The notes: generated by a model not told the origin, from the letters alone. DNA of 64,000 nucleotides from Limnephilus marmoratus (GCA_917880885.1 OU862931.1:17650736-17714735); one strand, 5' to 3'; numbered from the stretch's first letter, positions 54,625 to 64,000 are shown. Translations and numbers: made by a program.

Positions 54625-55435
54625 GTTTACTCCATACAGGAGGCTCTAAGTTGAATAAATTTCCTCAAGGCCTATGTCAGCTTTGGGGATGCTGCGTGGA
54701 GGATCATTTTAAGGAAAGAAAAAAAAGGTTGGGAAGGAAAAATGTATGAGGGGTGTAAATGTATGGTAGGAATCAGGGGATCAGAGTGTCCAGGAGAGAC
54801 GGATGCTTAAAAACATCCCTCCAAGGCGTGTTGGTTCGATAGAGTCCGACTGGAGAGATCAAAGATGATCAGAGATGGGCAGACGCGTCTTCCGCCAAGG
54901 CCTAGACCAGTGGTTCCCAAACTCTTTTGGCACACGGACCCCTTCCCCGAAAGAAGCGCCGTTAAGTGTTGACGATAAGGAAACAAATCTTCCTCTCTAT
55001 TTTGGAATTTGAAAACTGAGAACATTCTCCTCTTCCCAAGTTTTGGATGTACAGCAAAAGTTTTGCAACAAACGAAGATTTTACACTTTCATTTAAATTA
55101 TTATTCATGCAACAATAACAATGATATTTCATTAAACAATACAAAAAATTATACTTCTTTTTGTCAAAATTTTTTTAATGCACTTTACGCCCGCATCACA
55201 TTTTTTATTATTTTATATTAAACCTTGCGCGGATCCCCTGACGTTGTTCAGGGACCCCCAACTCAATTTTAATTTTCCACGGACCCCCCAAATGATCCTG
55301 AGGACCCCTGGGGGTCACTTTGGGAACCACTGGCCTAGCTAAACCTCATCCCCTTGAACCCGGGCACCTCTGCAAAGTCACCAAATATGGCGAACCACTT
55401 GGAGTGACCTATGGCAGAGGTTTTGGCTATCCAAT
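54625..55435 (-). mobile_element. S1 dispersed repeat split by a hAT-like MITE
   Basis: The left half, 54625-54907 (ATACAGGAGGCTC, CTCAAGGCCTATGTCAG, AGGAGAGACGGATG), and right half, 55333-55435 (CCCGGGCACCTCTGC, AAGTCACCAAATATGGC, ACCACTTGGAGTGACC), belong to one S1 copy. It is the best guide to the 5' end of S1 in this window. Confidence 0.7.
54908..55332. mobile_element. hAT-like MITE nested in S1
   Basis: Perfect inverted ends CAGTGGTTCCCAAA / TTGGGAACCACTG; flanks GCCTAGAC (54900-54907) and GCCTAGCT (55333-55340) agree at 6 of 8. CAGTGGTTC-type ends with 8-bp targets are typical of non-autonomous hAT elements. No transposase. Confidence 0.8.
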
Positions 55436-55514
55436 TGAAGGATTGAGAGCAAAATAAACCAGGATTGAATATTATCACTTAGTATTATTGTAATGAATTG
55501 CATTCATGATATTG

Positions 55515-55775
55515 ACCAAGTGGTTCGCTACGTTTGGTGATTTAGCAGGGGTGCCCGGGTTCATGGGGTGAGGTTTGTCTAGATCTTGGAGGCGAATGAC
55601 CAGGACACACTGAACCCCAGATTCCTACCCACCCCTTAAGCCCCTTTCCTTCCCAGAACTCTCTTCTCCTTCCTTTCCTTAAAAAAACCCTCCACACAGC
55701 ATCCTCAAAGATGACATAGGCCCTGAGGGAAATTATTCTCCTCAGGGCCTCCTGTGTGGAGCTCATGTAAAAAAA
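55515..55775 (+). mobile_element. S1 dispersed repeat, plus orientation with poly-A
   Basis: From CCAAGTGGTTCGCTACG through GGTGCCCGGGTTCATGGGG and CCCAGATTCCTACCCACCCC to CTCAGGGCCTCCTGTGTGG, AGCTCATGT and a run of A at about 55768-55778. It forms an inverted pair with the copy ending at 55435. The 178-codon minus-strand frame across this region (55542-56078) is not considered a gene. Confidence 0.7.
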
Positions 55776-55779
55776 AAAC

Positions 55780-56345
55780 AAGAAGTGACAGGTAGCTTGT
55801 ATAGTGGCACCATCTACCGGCAATCGTCTGATATGAAGGACATCACAAACTGTTTGGTTTATACGAATTATTCTGACACCAATAAATGGTTCCCATGGCG
55901 GCGGTACCCAGACTCGCCTCAGATTAAGATTATATGATGAAATTATTACCGAAACGCGCCACTGTCTAAAAATTTTATCAAGCGTTTGGTATTCCGTCAG
56001 TATATCTATCCAGGACGAAGGCATTCCCCGACACTTGACCCTGTACGAGTATAAAGGCCATAAGCAAGAGTGTTTCATCCTGTCCCAACCTTTTTTGAAA
56101 GGATCTGAATAAATTAACGTTTGACGCCCAGTAGAGGTCTGTTACTCCAGTCGTTGGAATACATTACTGAATATTCTTCAGGACGTCATTATAAAATAAT
56201 GAAAAAGAGATACCTAGATTTTTTTTACGAGGAAGAGGCCGTTTCGTAAATGACGTCTAAAAATAAGATACAAAGAAAACCCTATTCACAGCAACGAAAA
56301 AAAATCAACCCGGAAAACCTTTTTTTTATGACTTTTCATTTATTT
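55780..56345. other. unassigned spacer
   Basis: A GCGGCGGTACCCAGACTCGCC patch near 55908 resembles GCGGCAGTACCCATACTCGCC near 31458 (shared motif under 20 identical bases). Nothing else recognised. Confidence 0.35.
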
Positions 56346-56350
56346 TCAAC

Positions 56351-56400
56351 TAGCTGGTACCCGGCATGCGTTGTTTAATTCCTGTTATTTTATTCATAAT
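56351..56400 (-). mobile_element. Helitron-like 3' end fragment
   Basis: CTAGCTGGTACCCGGCATGC at 56351 matches the minus-strand terminal sequence of the 1564/53613 family. The following sequence diverges and no 5' end was found. Confidence 0.4.
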
Positions 56401-56529
56401 GGTAGGTACAAATTATAATATTACAATTTTGTAACTTGTAAGTAATTTCATTAAAAGCATTTGCTTGTGGATGAAAAAAGAATTTACAATTCACATATGT
56501 ACAATTAATACAGTCACGTGTTTCACACG

Positions 56530-56757
56530 TGTACAGATAACACCAGGTTCATGAGGTGAGTTTTGTCTAGGTCTTGGAGGTGGATGACCAGGACACTCTG
56601 AACCCCAGATTCCTACCCACCCCTTAAACCCTTTTCCTTCCCAGAACTCTCCTCTCCTTCCACTTAAAAACCCTTCAACCAGCATCCTAAAAGATGACAT
56701 AGGCCCTGAGGGAAATCATTTTCCTTAGGGCTTCTTGTGTGGAGCTCATATAAAAAA
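56530..56757 (+). mobile_element. S1 dispersed repeat, plus orientation with poly-A
   Basis: GTTCATGAGGTGAG, GGTCTTGGAGGTGGATGACC, CCCAGATTCCTACCCACCCC, GATGACATAGGCCCTGAGGG, GTGTGGAGCTCATAT and an A run ending at 56759. The minisatellite starts directly after this tail. Confidence 0.7.
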
Positions 56758-56760
56758 AAA

Positions 56761-57273
56761 TATACAGACACATCGCAATCATGGTCCTGTGACTAAAATA
56801 CACAAACATCCGTGTATTCAGTAAGAAGAAAAACATACAGACACATCGCAATCATGGTCCTGTGACTAAAATACACAAACATCCGTGTATTCAGTAAGAA
56901 GAAAAACATACAGACACATCGCAATCATGGTCCTGTGACTAAAATACACAAACATCCGTGTATTTAGTAAGAAGAAAAACATACAGACACATCGCAATCA
57001 TGGTCTTGTGACTAAAATACACAAACATCCGTGTATTCAGTAAAAAGAAAAACATACAGACACATCGCAATCATGGTCCTGTGACTAAAATAGACAAACA
57101 TCCGTGTATTTAGTAAGAAGAAAAACATACAGACACATCGCAATCATGGTCTTGTGACTAAAATACACAAACATCCGTGTATTCAGTAAAAAGAAAAACA
57201 TACAGACACATCGCAATCATGGTCCTGTGACTAAAATACACAAACATCCGTGTATTCAGTCAGGAGAAAAACA
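56761..57273. repeat. 73-bp minisatellite, seven copies
   Basis: The motif CATCGCAATCATGGTC starts at 56771, 56844, 56917, 56990, 57063, 57136 and 57209, an exact 73-bp spacing. Each unit contains the inverted pair ATACAC / GTGTAT around 8 nt. Units 4 and 6 share GGTCTTG with AGTAAAAAG, and units 3 and 5 share TATTTAGTAAG, so the 3-4 and 5-6 pairs look like duplicated dimers. There are no unique spacers, so it is not a CRISPR array. Confidence 0.95.
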
Positions 57274-57274
57274 A

Positions 57275-57688
57275 GTATAATCATCAGTGTGATTTTGAAG
57301 CATTCTTCCCGTTGTTTATTTCTCTAAAATACTTTTTTATAGAGTTTAATTATTGTACTTTATCATTGTGCTTCTGATTTCTACTGGTAGTTTATTAAAG
57401 ACGTATTTTCCTTGATGTGTATTATGGTGTTGGGCAAAAAAAGTGTTTAGTTTGGGGAATACAAATACATGTTTAAGTCTTTCAAAAGAACATGATTCTT
57501 TAATGCACATAAACTGATTATTAAAGAATGTTCGTGACTTTTCTTCTCCAAGGGTCATTTTCACTTTTTAGGTCGACATAATATTTTTCATTAGACCTAA
57601 ACCAAGATTCCGTCTAAAGTGCACATGCTTGATATTTTATCAATAGAATTTTATTGGGTTGTTATAATTACTAATTTCGTACTTTGTA
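57275..57688. other. unassigned spacer
   Basis: A minus-strand frame at 57346-57564 contains FFAQHHNTHQGKYVFNKLPVEIRS, weakly like the C-terminal end of a jockey/CR1 ORF2 (N..P.EI). Too short to call. Confidence 0.3.
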
Positions 57689-57709
57689 TTAAGCCGGGTC
57701 CATTGCGCG

Positions 57710-57952
57710 TCATTTGCCTTGACAGTCCCATAACAAGTCAATGAATTTAGCAAGTTTGTCAATAAATATTGTCAACTTTTGTTGTGTTTCGAGTTTAGTT
57801 GTGCTTCCCATGTTCGACGGAAAACATTTCCTAAACACACCATCCCGGGTGAAGTGGGAAGGCAGACGGGGGGAATTCATTTTTTGACAGATGCCGCGCA
57901 ATGCGGTCGTGTGTGGAGAATTAACGGAACGGCCTTTTGTGGTTATGTCCAA
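57710..57952 (-). other. outward-reading frame in the left inverted arm
   Basis: Reads toward the element end, with FTRDGVFRKCFPSNM, STTKLETQQKLTIFIDKLAK and a stop just inside the terminus. The right arm (59272-59487, plus strand) encodes the same C-terminal 47 or so residues with only one silent-looking change noticed. No domain recognised. It may be a coding end of the element or an accident of the identical arms. Confidence 0.3.
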
Positions 57953-58432
57953 TAAGCGGACATAATCATGAGTTTAAAATATTATTTTACATAAATATAG
58001 TATAACAATAAAAATATTTGATAATAAAATATCAAATCTTTATAATTTTTCTGTTTTTGACGTAAATATTTACGCACTCTAAATTCTTAATAGTAACTTT
58101 AGGTCGTGCCATAATCGGTATTAGTCAGAAATCATAAAATCGTAAAAAGTCATAAAATAATAATATCAATGTATGGCTGTTTATGAAATTTGCTTTTTTG
58201 TGTAAAATCATTTCAAGGTCACTGTACAAAGACAGTTACGCATCCACGTTCCCGCGCGGAGAATATTCCAGGCGTTTCTCGATACCGAATAATTATATTA
58301 ATATTTTTACTGTATTATAATTTTATAATCAAATATATTTATTATAATATTATACGTAAGTATAATAATATTTTAAACTCGTGATTATAAATTTAAGCTC
58401 GCTCATTACACATAACACTAACTAATGTTTGT

Positions 58433-59232
58433 CTCTCTACTGTCACATCTATCAAGGACCTTGGGGTCACTCTGGATTGTAAACTTTCTTTCCGGGATCA
58501 CATTAATAACATCGTAAACAAATCACTTAAACTACTCGGCTTCATTCATAGAATTATCTCTGACTTTAAACATATAAATACACTTAAAACTCTTTACTGT
58601 TCGCTGGTCCGCCCTCACCTTGAATATGCTAGTGTCATTTTATCTCCTTTTTATGCTGTCCACATTTGTTACATCGAATCTGTACAACATCGCTTCCTAC
58701 GAGGAATTGCTTGGAGGTTAGGACTTGAAAGAGGAGAATACTCATATGATGAAATTGAACAAACTTTAAACATTTCCTCTTTAGAAAAACGTAGAAAGGA
58801 CTCTGATCTAATATGCATTTTCAAAATGATCAACAGTATTACTGACACACCTGCTTTGTTACAACTCATCCAGTTCAACATTCCTTCCCGTAGACTCGTA
58901 AATAATTAATTGCTGTTCCTCAATCAACATTCTACTAATTATGGATATCATTCTCCTTTATCCAGAATGTCGAGACTTGTCAACACAAATCAAAGCATTG
59001 AATTTTTTGGTGTAAGCCTAAATGTGGTTTTTTAAAGTCTTTTTAAATTCACCTTCAAGCTACTTGTAGATATCTTCTCTATGTACTTTTACATTATATG
59101 TATTTTGTCAATGCTCTTCATCTATATGTAATCTCCTTTCATTGTGATCTCTCTTTTTTTATTTTTCTATTCGTGTTATTGTTATATTGTTAATTGGACT
59201 ATTTGTCCGTAAATAAATAAATAAATAAACAC
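58433..59232 (+). pseudogene. CR1/jockey-like LINE 3' fragment inside the long-TIR element
   Basis: From 58433: SIKDLGVTLDCKLSFRDHI, NTLKTLYCSLVRPHLEYASV, IESVQHRFLRGIAWRLGLER and SSLEKRRKDSDLICIFKMIN, with a stop at about 58908; then, after a frame change, YGYHSPLSRMSRLVNT and IEFFGVSLN. The 3' UTR ends in an AAAT microsatellite at about 59211-59230. Only the RT thumb and C-terminal domain are present. Related to, but distinct from, the element at 16-18 kb. Confidence 0.8.
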
Positions 59233-59271
59233 ATTACCTAAAAAAGCCGTTCGGTTTGTTTTTCCACAAAT

Positions 59272-59487
59272 ATGACCACATCGCGCGGCTCCTGTAAAAA
59301 AATGAATCCCCCCCCCCCCGCCGGCCCCCGCCTGCGTTCCCGCTTCACCCGGGATGGAGTGTTTAGGAAATGTTTTCCGTCGAATATGGGAAGCACAACT
59401 AAACTCGAAACACAACAAAAGTTGACAATATTTATTGACAAACTTGCTAAATTCATTGACTTGTTATGGGACTGTCAAGGCAAATGA
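59272..59487 (+). other. outward-reading frame in the right inverted arm
   Basis: Mirror partner of the left-arm frame; its N-terminal part is altered by a poly-C run. Shares FTRDGVFRKCFPSNM and the terminal LLWDCQGK with the left arm. Confidence 0.3.
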
Positions 59488-59563
59488 CGCGCAATGGACC
59501 CGGCTTTACATAGACATAGACACAGACTTAAAGGTGTCAACAGCGTAAAGATGAATTTATATA

Positions 59564-60356
59564 CAGTGGTACCTCGAGAAACGAGTTCCCTAACATACGA
59601 GATATTTAAGATACGAGCCTTTGAGCGAGCGAAGCTTTGTTTTGAAATACGATCATCATTTGAGATACGAGGAACGGCCGGCTGTACGAATTCATCTTCT
59701 CAGAATAGAGATTTGCAGAGACACATTTTGACTCACAGTGGAGAAAAACCTTTGTCAGATTCCGTCTGCAAACAATCATTTACTCGAAAAGGATCTTTGA
59801 CGAACTATGTGCTGATTTACAGTGGAGAAAAACCTTTTTCATGTTCCGACTGCGGAAAATCATTTTCTCAGAAAGGAAATTTGACGTCACAGATGTTGAT
59901 ACACAGTGGAGAAAAATCCTTTCATGTTCCGCCTGCAAAAAATCATGTTTTCAAAAAGAATGTTTGACAAACCACTTGCTGAGACACATGGAAAAAAAAA
60001 TTTCATGTTCGGACTGTAAAAAATCGTTTTATCAAAAACATACCACATGCTGACATACAGTTGAGAAAAACCCTTTTCATGTTCCGACTTTAAAAAATCG
60101 TTTAATCAAAAAAGTTCTCTCACGAACCGCTTGTTGACTCTTAGCTTTAAAAAAAACCTTTTGCTTGTTGTGACTGTACATATTCATCTTCTCATAGGGG
60201 AGATGTGAATAAGGGAGCTTTTGAGATTTTGGGGACTGGAACGGATTAATGTCATTTTAAATAATTTCAATGGGGAATATTGCTTTAAGAAACAAGCAAA
60301 TTGACATACGAGCAACGTTACGGAACGAATTAAACTCGTAACTCGATGTATCACTG
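59564..60356. mobile_element. pogo/Tigger-like non-autonomous element carrying zinc-finger sequence
   Basis: Left end CAGTGGTACCTCGAGAAACG; right end, inverted, CAGTGATACATCGAGTTACG; TA at both sides (59562-59563, 60357-60358). Subterminal ATACGAG motifs recur on both sides, as in Tigger-type MITEs. The 793-bp unit contains a run of decayed C2H2 finger units instead of a transposase, which suggests capture of a host gene segment. Confidence 0.7.
59680..60215 (+). pseudogene. decayed C2H2 zinc-finger array
   Basis: C2H2 fingers bind DNA; the units repeat every 84 nt with linkers of the HTGEKPF type. Visible are LQRHILTHSGEKP (about 59712), CKQSFTRKGSLT..LIYSGEKP, FSCSDCGKSFSQKGNL..LIHSGEK (about 59838), CSACKKSCFQKECLTNHLLRH in a shifted frame (about 59935) and CSDCKKSFYQK (about 60008), followed by two more degenerate units. 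Several zinc ligands are replaced (His to Tyr or Gln) and there are frameshifts and stops, so no functional protein is expected. The resemblance to multi-finger transcription factors is clear; the donor gene is unknown. Confidence 0.75.
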
Positions 60357-60361
60357 TATTA

Positions 60362-60721
60362 CTAGCTTGTATCCAATTCCAATCAAATAAAAAAAATTTC
60401 TCCCTTCATTTCCTTTCCCATGTGTCCCCGTTCCCTTCCCGCGTCCCCTTCCCTCCAGCCCTTATACTTCCCTTATATACCCTTGTATACCTTATATACC
60501 CTACCGCGAACTCCACCTCCTTCGTTACCCTCCCCCTCCTTCGTTACCCTCTCCCTCCTACCTTCCCTCCCTCCCGCTAAAATATATGAAATACGCCATT
60601 ATATAAATTGAAATGCTATTGGGCTTGCGCACAATAAATCACCAAAGTTTCATCGCAATCAGATGAAAGGTATGGCAGAGCATAGACAACTCACATACAA
60701 ACATAATTTAATTTTTATAGA
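60362..60721 (-). mobile_element. non-autonomous Helitron, diverged copy
   Basis: CTAG at 60362 followed by T on the minus strand; 5' end TCTATAAAAATTAAATTATG at 60721; a pyrimidine-rich core on the plus strand. It adjoins the end of the Tigger-like element within 4 bp. Confidence 0.5.
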
Positions 60722-60876
60722 CAGAAGATAAATAAACAAAAAATATTTTTAAAAGACCCGTTATTAAACATGTTCCTTTTCTAAACGATGCCCTACCACC
60801 CCCTCCCCCTTTAAACTCCCGCTTATCCATTGACACCTTTAATTCTGGGTCTATTTAGTAAACCCTGATAAAGTAG

Positions 60877-61055
60877 ATACGATTTTAGATTTTCACGGCC
60901 AAAAATTATTTTGTTATTGGTTTTTGGGGTATTATGCCATGTTGCGCTACCTCCTTCTTTAGCCAACGTTTCGGACACTGCAACGCTGTCCGAAACGTTG
61001 GCTAAAGAAGGAGGTAGCGCAACACGGCATAATACCCCAAAAACCAATAACAAAA
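60877..61055. mobile_element. snap-back PLE-like repeat with 13-bp target duplication
   Basis: Arms 60909-60975 and 60988-61054 are almost perfect inverted copies (one mismatch noticed, ATGCCATG/ATGCCGTG), with a 12-nt centre. CCTGATAAAGTAG flanks the insert at 60864-60876 and 61056-61068. The palindrome turns at the loop of the hammerhead stem II: GTTTCGGACA..TGTCCGAAAC is present but the CUGAUGA box is lost. Same family as 31583-31785; the left tail matches that element's right tail. Confidence 0.75.
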
Positions 61056-61074
61056 CCTGATAAAGTAGTTTTTT

Positions 61075-61360
61075 TTTGCTTAGCAACATAATATATTTTC
61101 AAATTCTTTTATCGAATGAACGCAGCTGCAATAATATTTTTTAAGCAATAATTATTGACAATCTCTTGCGGGTTATCATTGAAAAATGTCACGGGATTAT
61201 CATTCAGTCAAGGAATATAAATATTTAAATTTTTAAATACACACCAAGCACTATCGCTGAAAAGTAATCATAAGTAATTTAATGCATTGTATTTGGTTGC
61301 GTTCTCCTGGAGAGTATTTTAATATTTCTTGCATTGAACAAATAATACACCCCAGGGGTC
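61075..61360. other. unassigned spacer
   Basis: No feature recognised. Confidence 0.35.
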
Positions 61361-61364
61361 CTAG

Positions 61365-61645
61365 CATGGTCGATCGATATAACCCTATATCAATACGATA
61401 TCGGTAAAATCCGTCATTTATGGTCAGTTATCAATATGTGCTAGCACGCTCAACAATTGATAAGGGATATTCCGACCGACGATTGACAAAAGCCTGCCAA
61501 ATCGTGTGCATTCTTGGTTGATAAAACCCTAATAATAATACGAAATGTAATAAACCCGTCATCTATGGTCAGTTAGCGATATTTGCGAGCATAGTGAACA
61601 TACGATTCCGACAGTCGGTTGACAAAAGACGCTGTTTTTACCGTG
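61365..61645 (+). repeat. two diverged tandem units of about 150 bp
   Basis: Both units contain ACCCTA, CCGTCAT(T/C)TATGGTCAGTTA, GATAT.TGCGAGCA-like sequence and CCGAC followed by TTGACAAAAG. Related patches (AGTGTTGCCA, ATCGGTTCGTTATCGATACGA-like) occur at about 61995-62115 and 63420-63550. Confidence 0.55.
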
Positions 61646-61649
61646 GCTT

Positions 61650-62500
61650 CCGGAGTGACAGATAAGCTGTCAATGTACAGATTTTTTTAAATAATGTCGT
61701 TTGTTACGCAAAATAACTGGCTAATTAATGAGTAGAGGTGAACTAAAAAAACTCTCAGAATTTAAATAAATCGTATACGAGACCCATAGACTCAGTTAAT
61801 TCATTTAAGAGGCGATCAATTAATTGCTTTTAAATTTGAGAAACGAAATTTGTTAAAATGTCATTTAGTCTCAAAAAGTATCTACATGCGAAACGCCAAT
61901 ATTTATTTGAGTTCGAATTTCAATTCCAAATTGTCAATTTATTGGTATTTTTCATATCAAATTAAGAAACGAAAATTCATTAAAAGATCCCCAGTGTTGC
62001 CATCGTGTGAGATCGTATGTCGATTCCTTATTTATTTCCCTTCGACGTCGGTATGCCTATCGATGTTGCAAGCGTGCTAGGGCAATCGGTTCGTTATCGA
62101 TACGAGATTGTAAATCACCCTGTCCTTTGTTTGACTGGCGATATACCTACGCAACTTTATAATAATGACATTCTTTCTGCATAATTACTGGTTTATTAAT
62201 GAACGGAGGCAGATTATCGAAGATTGCAGGACTGAATTAAATCGGAATTCAGACGTTTTCGTTTGACAGTTTCGTATTTACGAATATATCTCGTATTATG
62301 GCCAATGATCTCATTGTCCAATTAACTCCTTTTTATTGTCAAAAAATACATGCGGACTTCCAACGTATATTAAAAAGTGTGTATTTAATATTATTATGAT
62401 ATCTCAGCAAAAATCTCGGTGTAAATGGATCTTTAAATGTTCAAAATAAAAGATTATTAGTTAGTTGTCATATTATTACATTAATGGATTACGATGTTTT
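61650..62500. other. unassigned spacer
   Basis: Diverged patches of the preceding repeat near 62000-62110; no gene recognised. Confidence 0.35.
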
Positions 62501-62506
62501 GACAGG

Positions 62507-63382
62507 TATTATAGACCGGGAGCCTGGCTACACAAACCCACGTTATCGAGTACACAGAGGAAACTACTTTGTAGTGATAATGGACATTTAGTAAGCCTTA
62601 AACAAGCTAGTCTGCGGGAGAACATCTTGGCAGGTTCCACGCAGTCATGGATATAGTGAGCGATTTTTGAAGTAAAACATCTTTACGCATGCTTGACATG
62701 GGGGGTAGGCTGGTGAATGCGTTACGAAAAAGGATATTATATACATTTTATGCGAACGGTAATCGATGCGAACGGTGGGCGAACGGTAGGCGAACGGTGG
62801 GCGAACGGTTGGGCCTTTGGGGGGATGGGGATGGTGATGGGAATGGGGATGGGGATGGGTACCCGGCACGCGTTGCAAGGACACTGTGACCTTGGGGTCA
62901 ACTAAACTGTAATGGTTCCATCCTATATAACATTATATACAACGGGTACCCGGCATAAGTTAGTGAAGTTTTACTTCAGTCGTGTGGTCTAAAGCACACT
63001 CGTTTTTATTCGAAAAAATTACTTCATCGGGTGCACGAACGGGAATGGTTTCGTAAGATAAAGGTCGATTTGTAGATGAGAAAATTAGCAGGTCTGCCAA
63101 CCGGCAGCCAGGCACGTTCGCAGGCAGCCGATGTTAAATTGGGATAGAAATTAGTAAATTTTACCTCATCGAGTACACGAATGAAACCAACGAATAACTG
63201 TAGTCTAGATTCTAAACCATCCCAATGAAGAATTTCACTAGTTCCATGACTGTGCGGAATCTGCCAAGTGGCGCGGCACATCAGCTTTTTTAAGGCTTAC
63301 GAAATGTCCATTATCACTTCAAAGTAGTTTCATCCGTGTACTCGTAAGGTTTGTGTACCGGCTCCCGGTCTAAAACTCCGAT
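62507..63382. mobile_element. element with inverted arms of about 100 bp
   Basis: Left arm 62507-62613 and right arm about 63288-63382 pair: TAGACCGGGAGCC, ACACAAACC, GAGTACAC, GAAACTACTTTG, AGTGATAATGGACATTT and GTAAGCCTTAAA appear in inverse order. TA lies at each outer edge. The interior has simple repeats and a GTACCCGGCA-type motif twice (about 62860 and 62945). No protein recognised. Confidence 0.6.
62750..62862. repeat. 11-bp minisatellite and GGGGAT-type simple repeat
   Basis: GCGAACGGT(G/A)G(G) is repeated about five times (62751-62812), followed by GGGGATG/GGGAATG repeats to about 62862. The overlapping frames at 62689-62905 are by-products. Confidence 0.8.
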
Positions 63383-63389
63383 TCCATAG

Positions 63390-64000
63390 ACATTGTGACA
63401 GCTACATAGAAAGTACCTCAAGTGTTGCCAGCGTATAACAATTTCTTTTTGATTACCTTACATTGCTTATCAATATCGGTTCGGTACAAAATCGTCGGTT
63501 GTTATGCCATGTCGATTCGATATTGTAAAGATAACGATTTCAGTGTGCTAGGACTCCAGAAATGCCTTCCGTGTAAATTTGAATACAAACCAATATTGCT
63601 ACTTTTTTTTTTTTTATTTAGAAGAAAAGTAAATGTTTACAATAATAATATGTTACATTATTTTTTTATTTTATTTGAATTTTATTTTAGTAATTTGTAC
63701 ATTTAAGTTTACAAATTTCTAATTGATTATAATATTTCATATTGCAGTTTTTTTTTTTTTTTAATTATAATATTTTAAATTCACAAAATTTTTGAAATCA
63801 CAAAATTTTTTGTTTTTGTTTTATGTAGCTCCTACAATCCATCTTGAACTTTTCAATTGGTTTATGTTACACTATAAGGTTTTATGGTTACCCAATTAGT
63901 AGAGAAATATTCTCGGGTCTAATTGGGGAGCTAGTCTAAGTACTTATATTTAGAACTTTACAAAAATGAAAATAAAATACTGTAAGATATTACAAAAAAT
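63390..64000. other. unassigned AT-rich end of window
   Basis: Several T runs (63605, 63750) and a patch related to the 61.4-kb repeat at about 63420-63550. No gene recognised. Confidence 0.35.

Larger units (their letters stand above)
57692..59505. mobile_element. 1.8-kb element with long terminal inverted repeats
   Basis: Outer ends AGCCGGGTCCATTGCGCGTC are inverted at 57692 and 59505 and flanked by TTA on both sides (57689-57691, 59506-59508). The arms pair over about 250 bp. The outer 150 bp or so are nearly identical (about three differences seen); the inner parts diverge, with a poly-C run in the right arm. The interior is AT-rich sequence plus a LINE fragment. No transposase was recognised, so the superfamily is open. 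Confidence 0.75.

Noticed and set aside
55542..56078. 178-codon minus-strand frame
   Set aside because: Mostly antisense to an S1 repeat copy; other S1 copies do not keep the frame.
56761..57273. Regular 73-bp repeats considered as a CRISPR array
   Set aside because: The whole period is repeat, with no variable spacers, in a eukaryotic context; it is a minisatellite.
62689..62905. Two overlapping frames rich in Gly, Asn and Arg
   Set aside because: Encoded by the 11-bp minisatellite and GGGGAT simple repeat.

Overview
This AT-rich window looks like a repeat-dominated stretch of an arthropod genome, most likely an insect. It carries non-LTR retrotransposons of I, CR1/jockey and RTE type, a mariner with paired TA-flanked terminal repeats, Helitrons with A|TC...CTAG|T ends, TTAA- and 8-bp-target MITEs, Penelope-like (PLE) fragments and tRNA-related SINEs, with frequent TACCTAC/GTAGGTA runs. 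The order cannot be fixed from sequence alone; Lepidoptera or Hemiptera would both fit. I find no intact host gene, no rRNA and no functional tRNA. Every protein-like reading frame I recognise belongs to a mobile element and nearly all are broken.

Layout. 0-10 kb: Helitron and SINE pieces, a palindromic (snap-back) SINE at 1280-1486, a palindrome with a hammerhead-like core at 2139-2394, then a near full-length I-type LINE (4407-9842) with a 10-bp target duplication, itself sitting between inverted 12-bp motifs. 10-25 kb: an internally deleted mariner (13170-14083), a 5'-truncated CR1-like LINE on the minus strand (15.7-18.2 kb), a PIF/Harbinger deletion derivative (20044-20990), RTE-type tails and a Helitron split by a TTAA MITE (22383-23736). 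25-38 kb: foldback elements, MITEs, snap-back PLE-like repeats, a candidate solo LTR (34171-35069) and copies of one poly-A-tailed dispersed repeat, here called S1. 38.7-41.8 kb: a very young, internally deleted Ty3/gypsy-type LTR retrotransposon. 42-56 kb: S1 copies, LINE and PLE tails, hAT-like MITEs and Helitrons. 56-64 kb: a 73-bp minisatellite, an element with long inverted ends (57692-59505), a pogo/Tigger-like element carrying a decayed zinc-finger segment (59564-60356), another snap-back PLE-like repeat and diverged repeats.

The relationships between elements are the most informative part. Nested insertions give relative ages (hAT-like MITEs inside S1, a TTAA MITE inside a Helitron). 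Paralogous copies serve as empty sites. Three short palindromic inserts are bounded by 12-13-bp direct repeats, as expected if inverted structures were inserted by target-primed reverse transcription. Two of these three carry a hammerhead-type core or its stem-II remnant; the same layout lies beside a recognisable PLE endonuclease tail at 48.0 kb. All assignments were made by eye; database searches and structure prediction were not possible.
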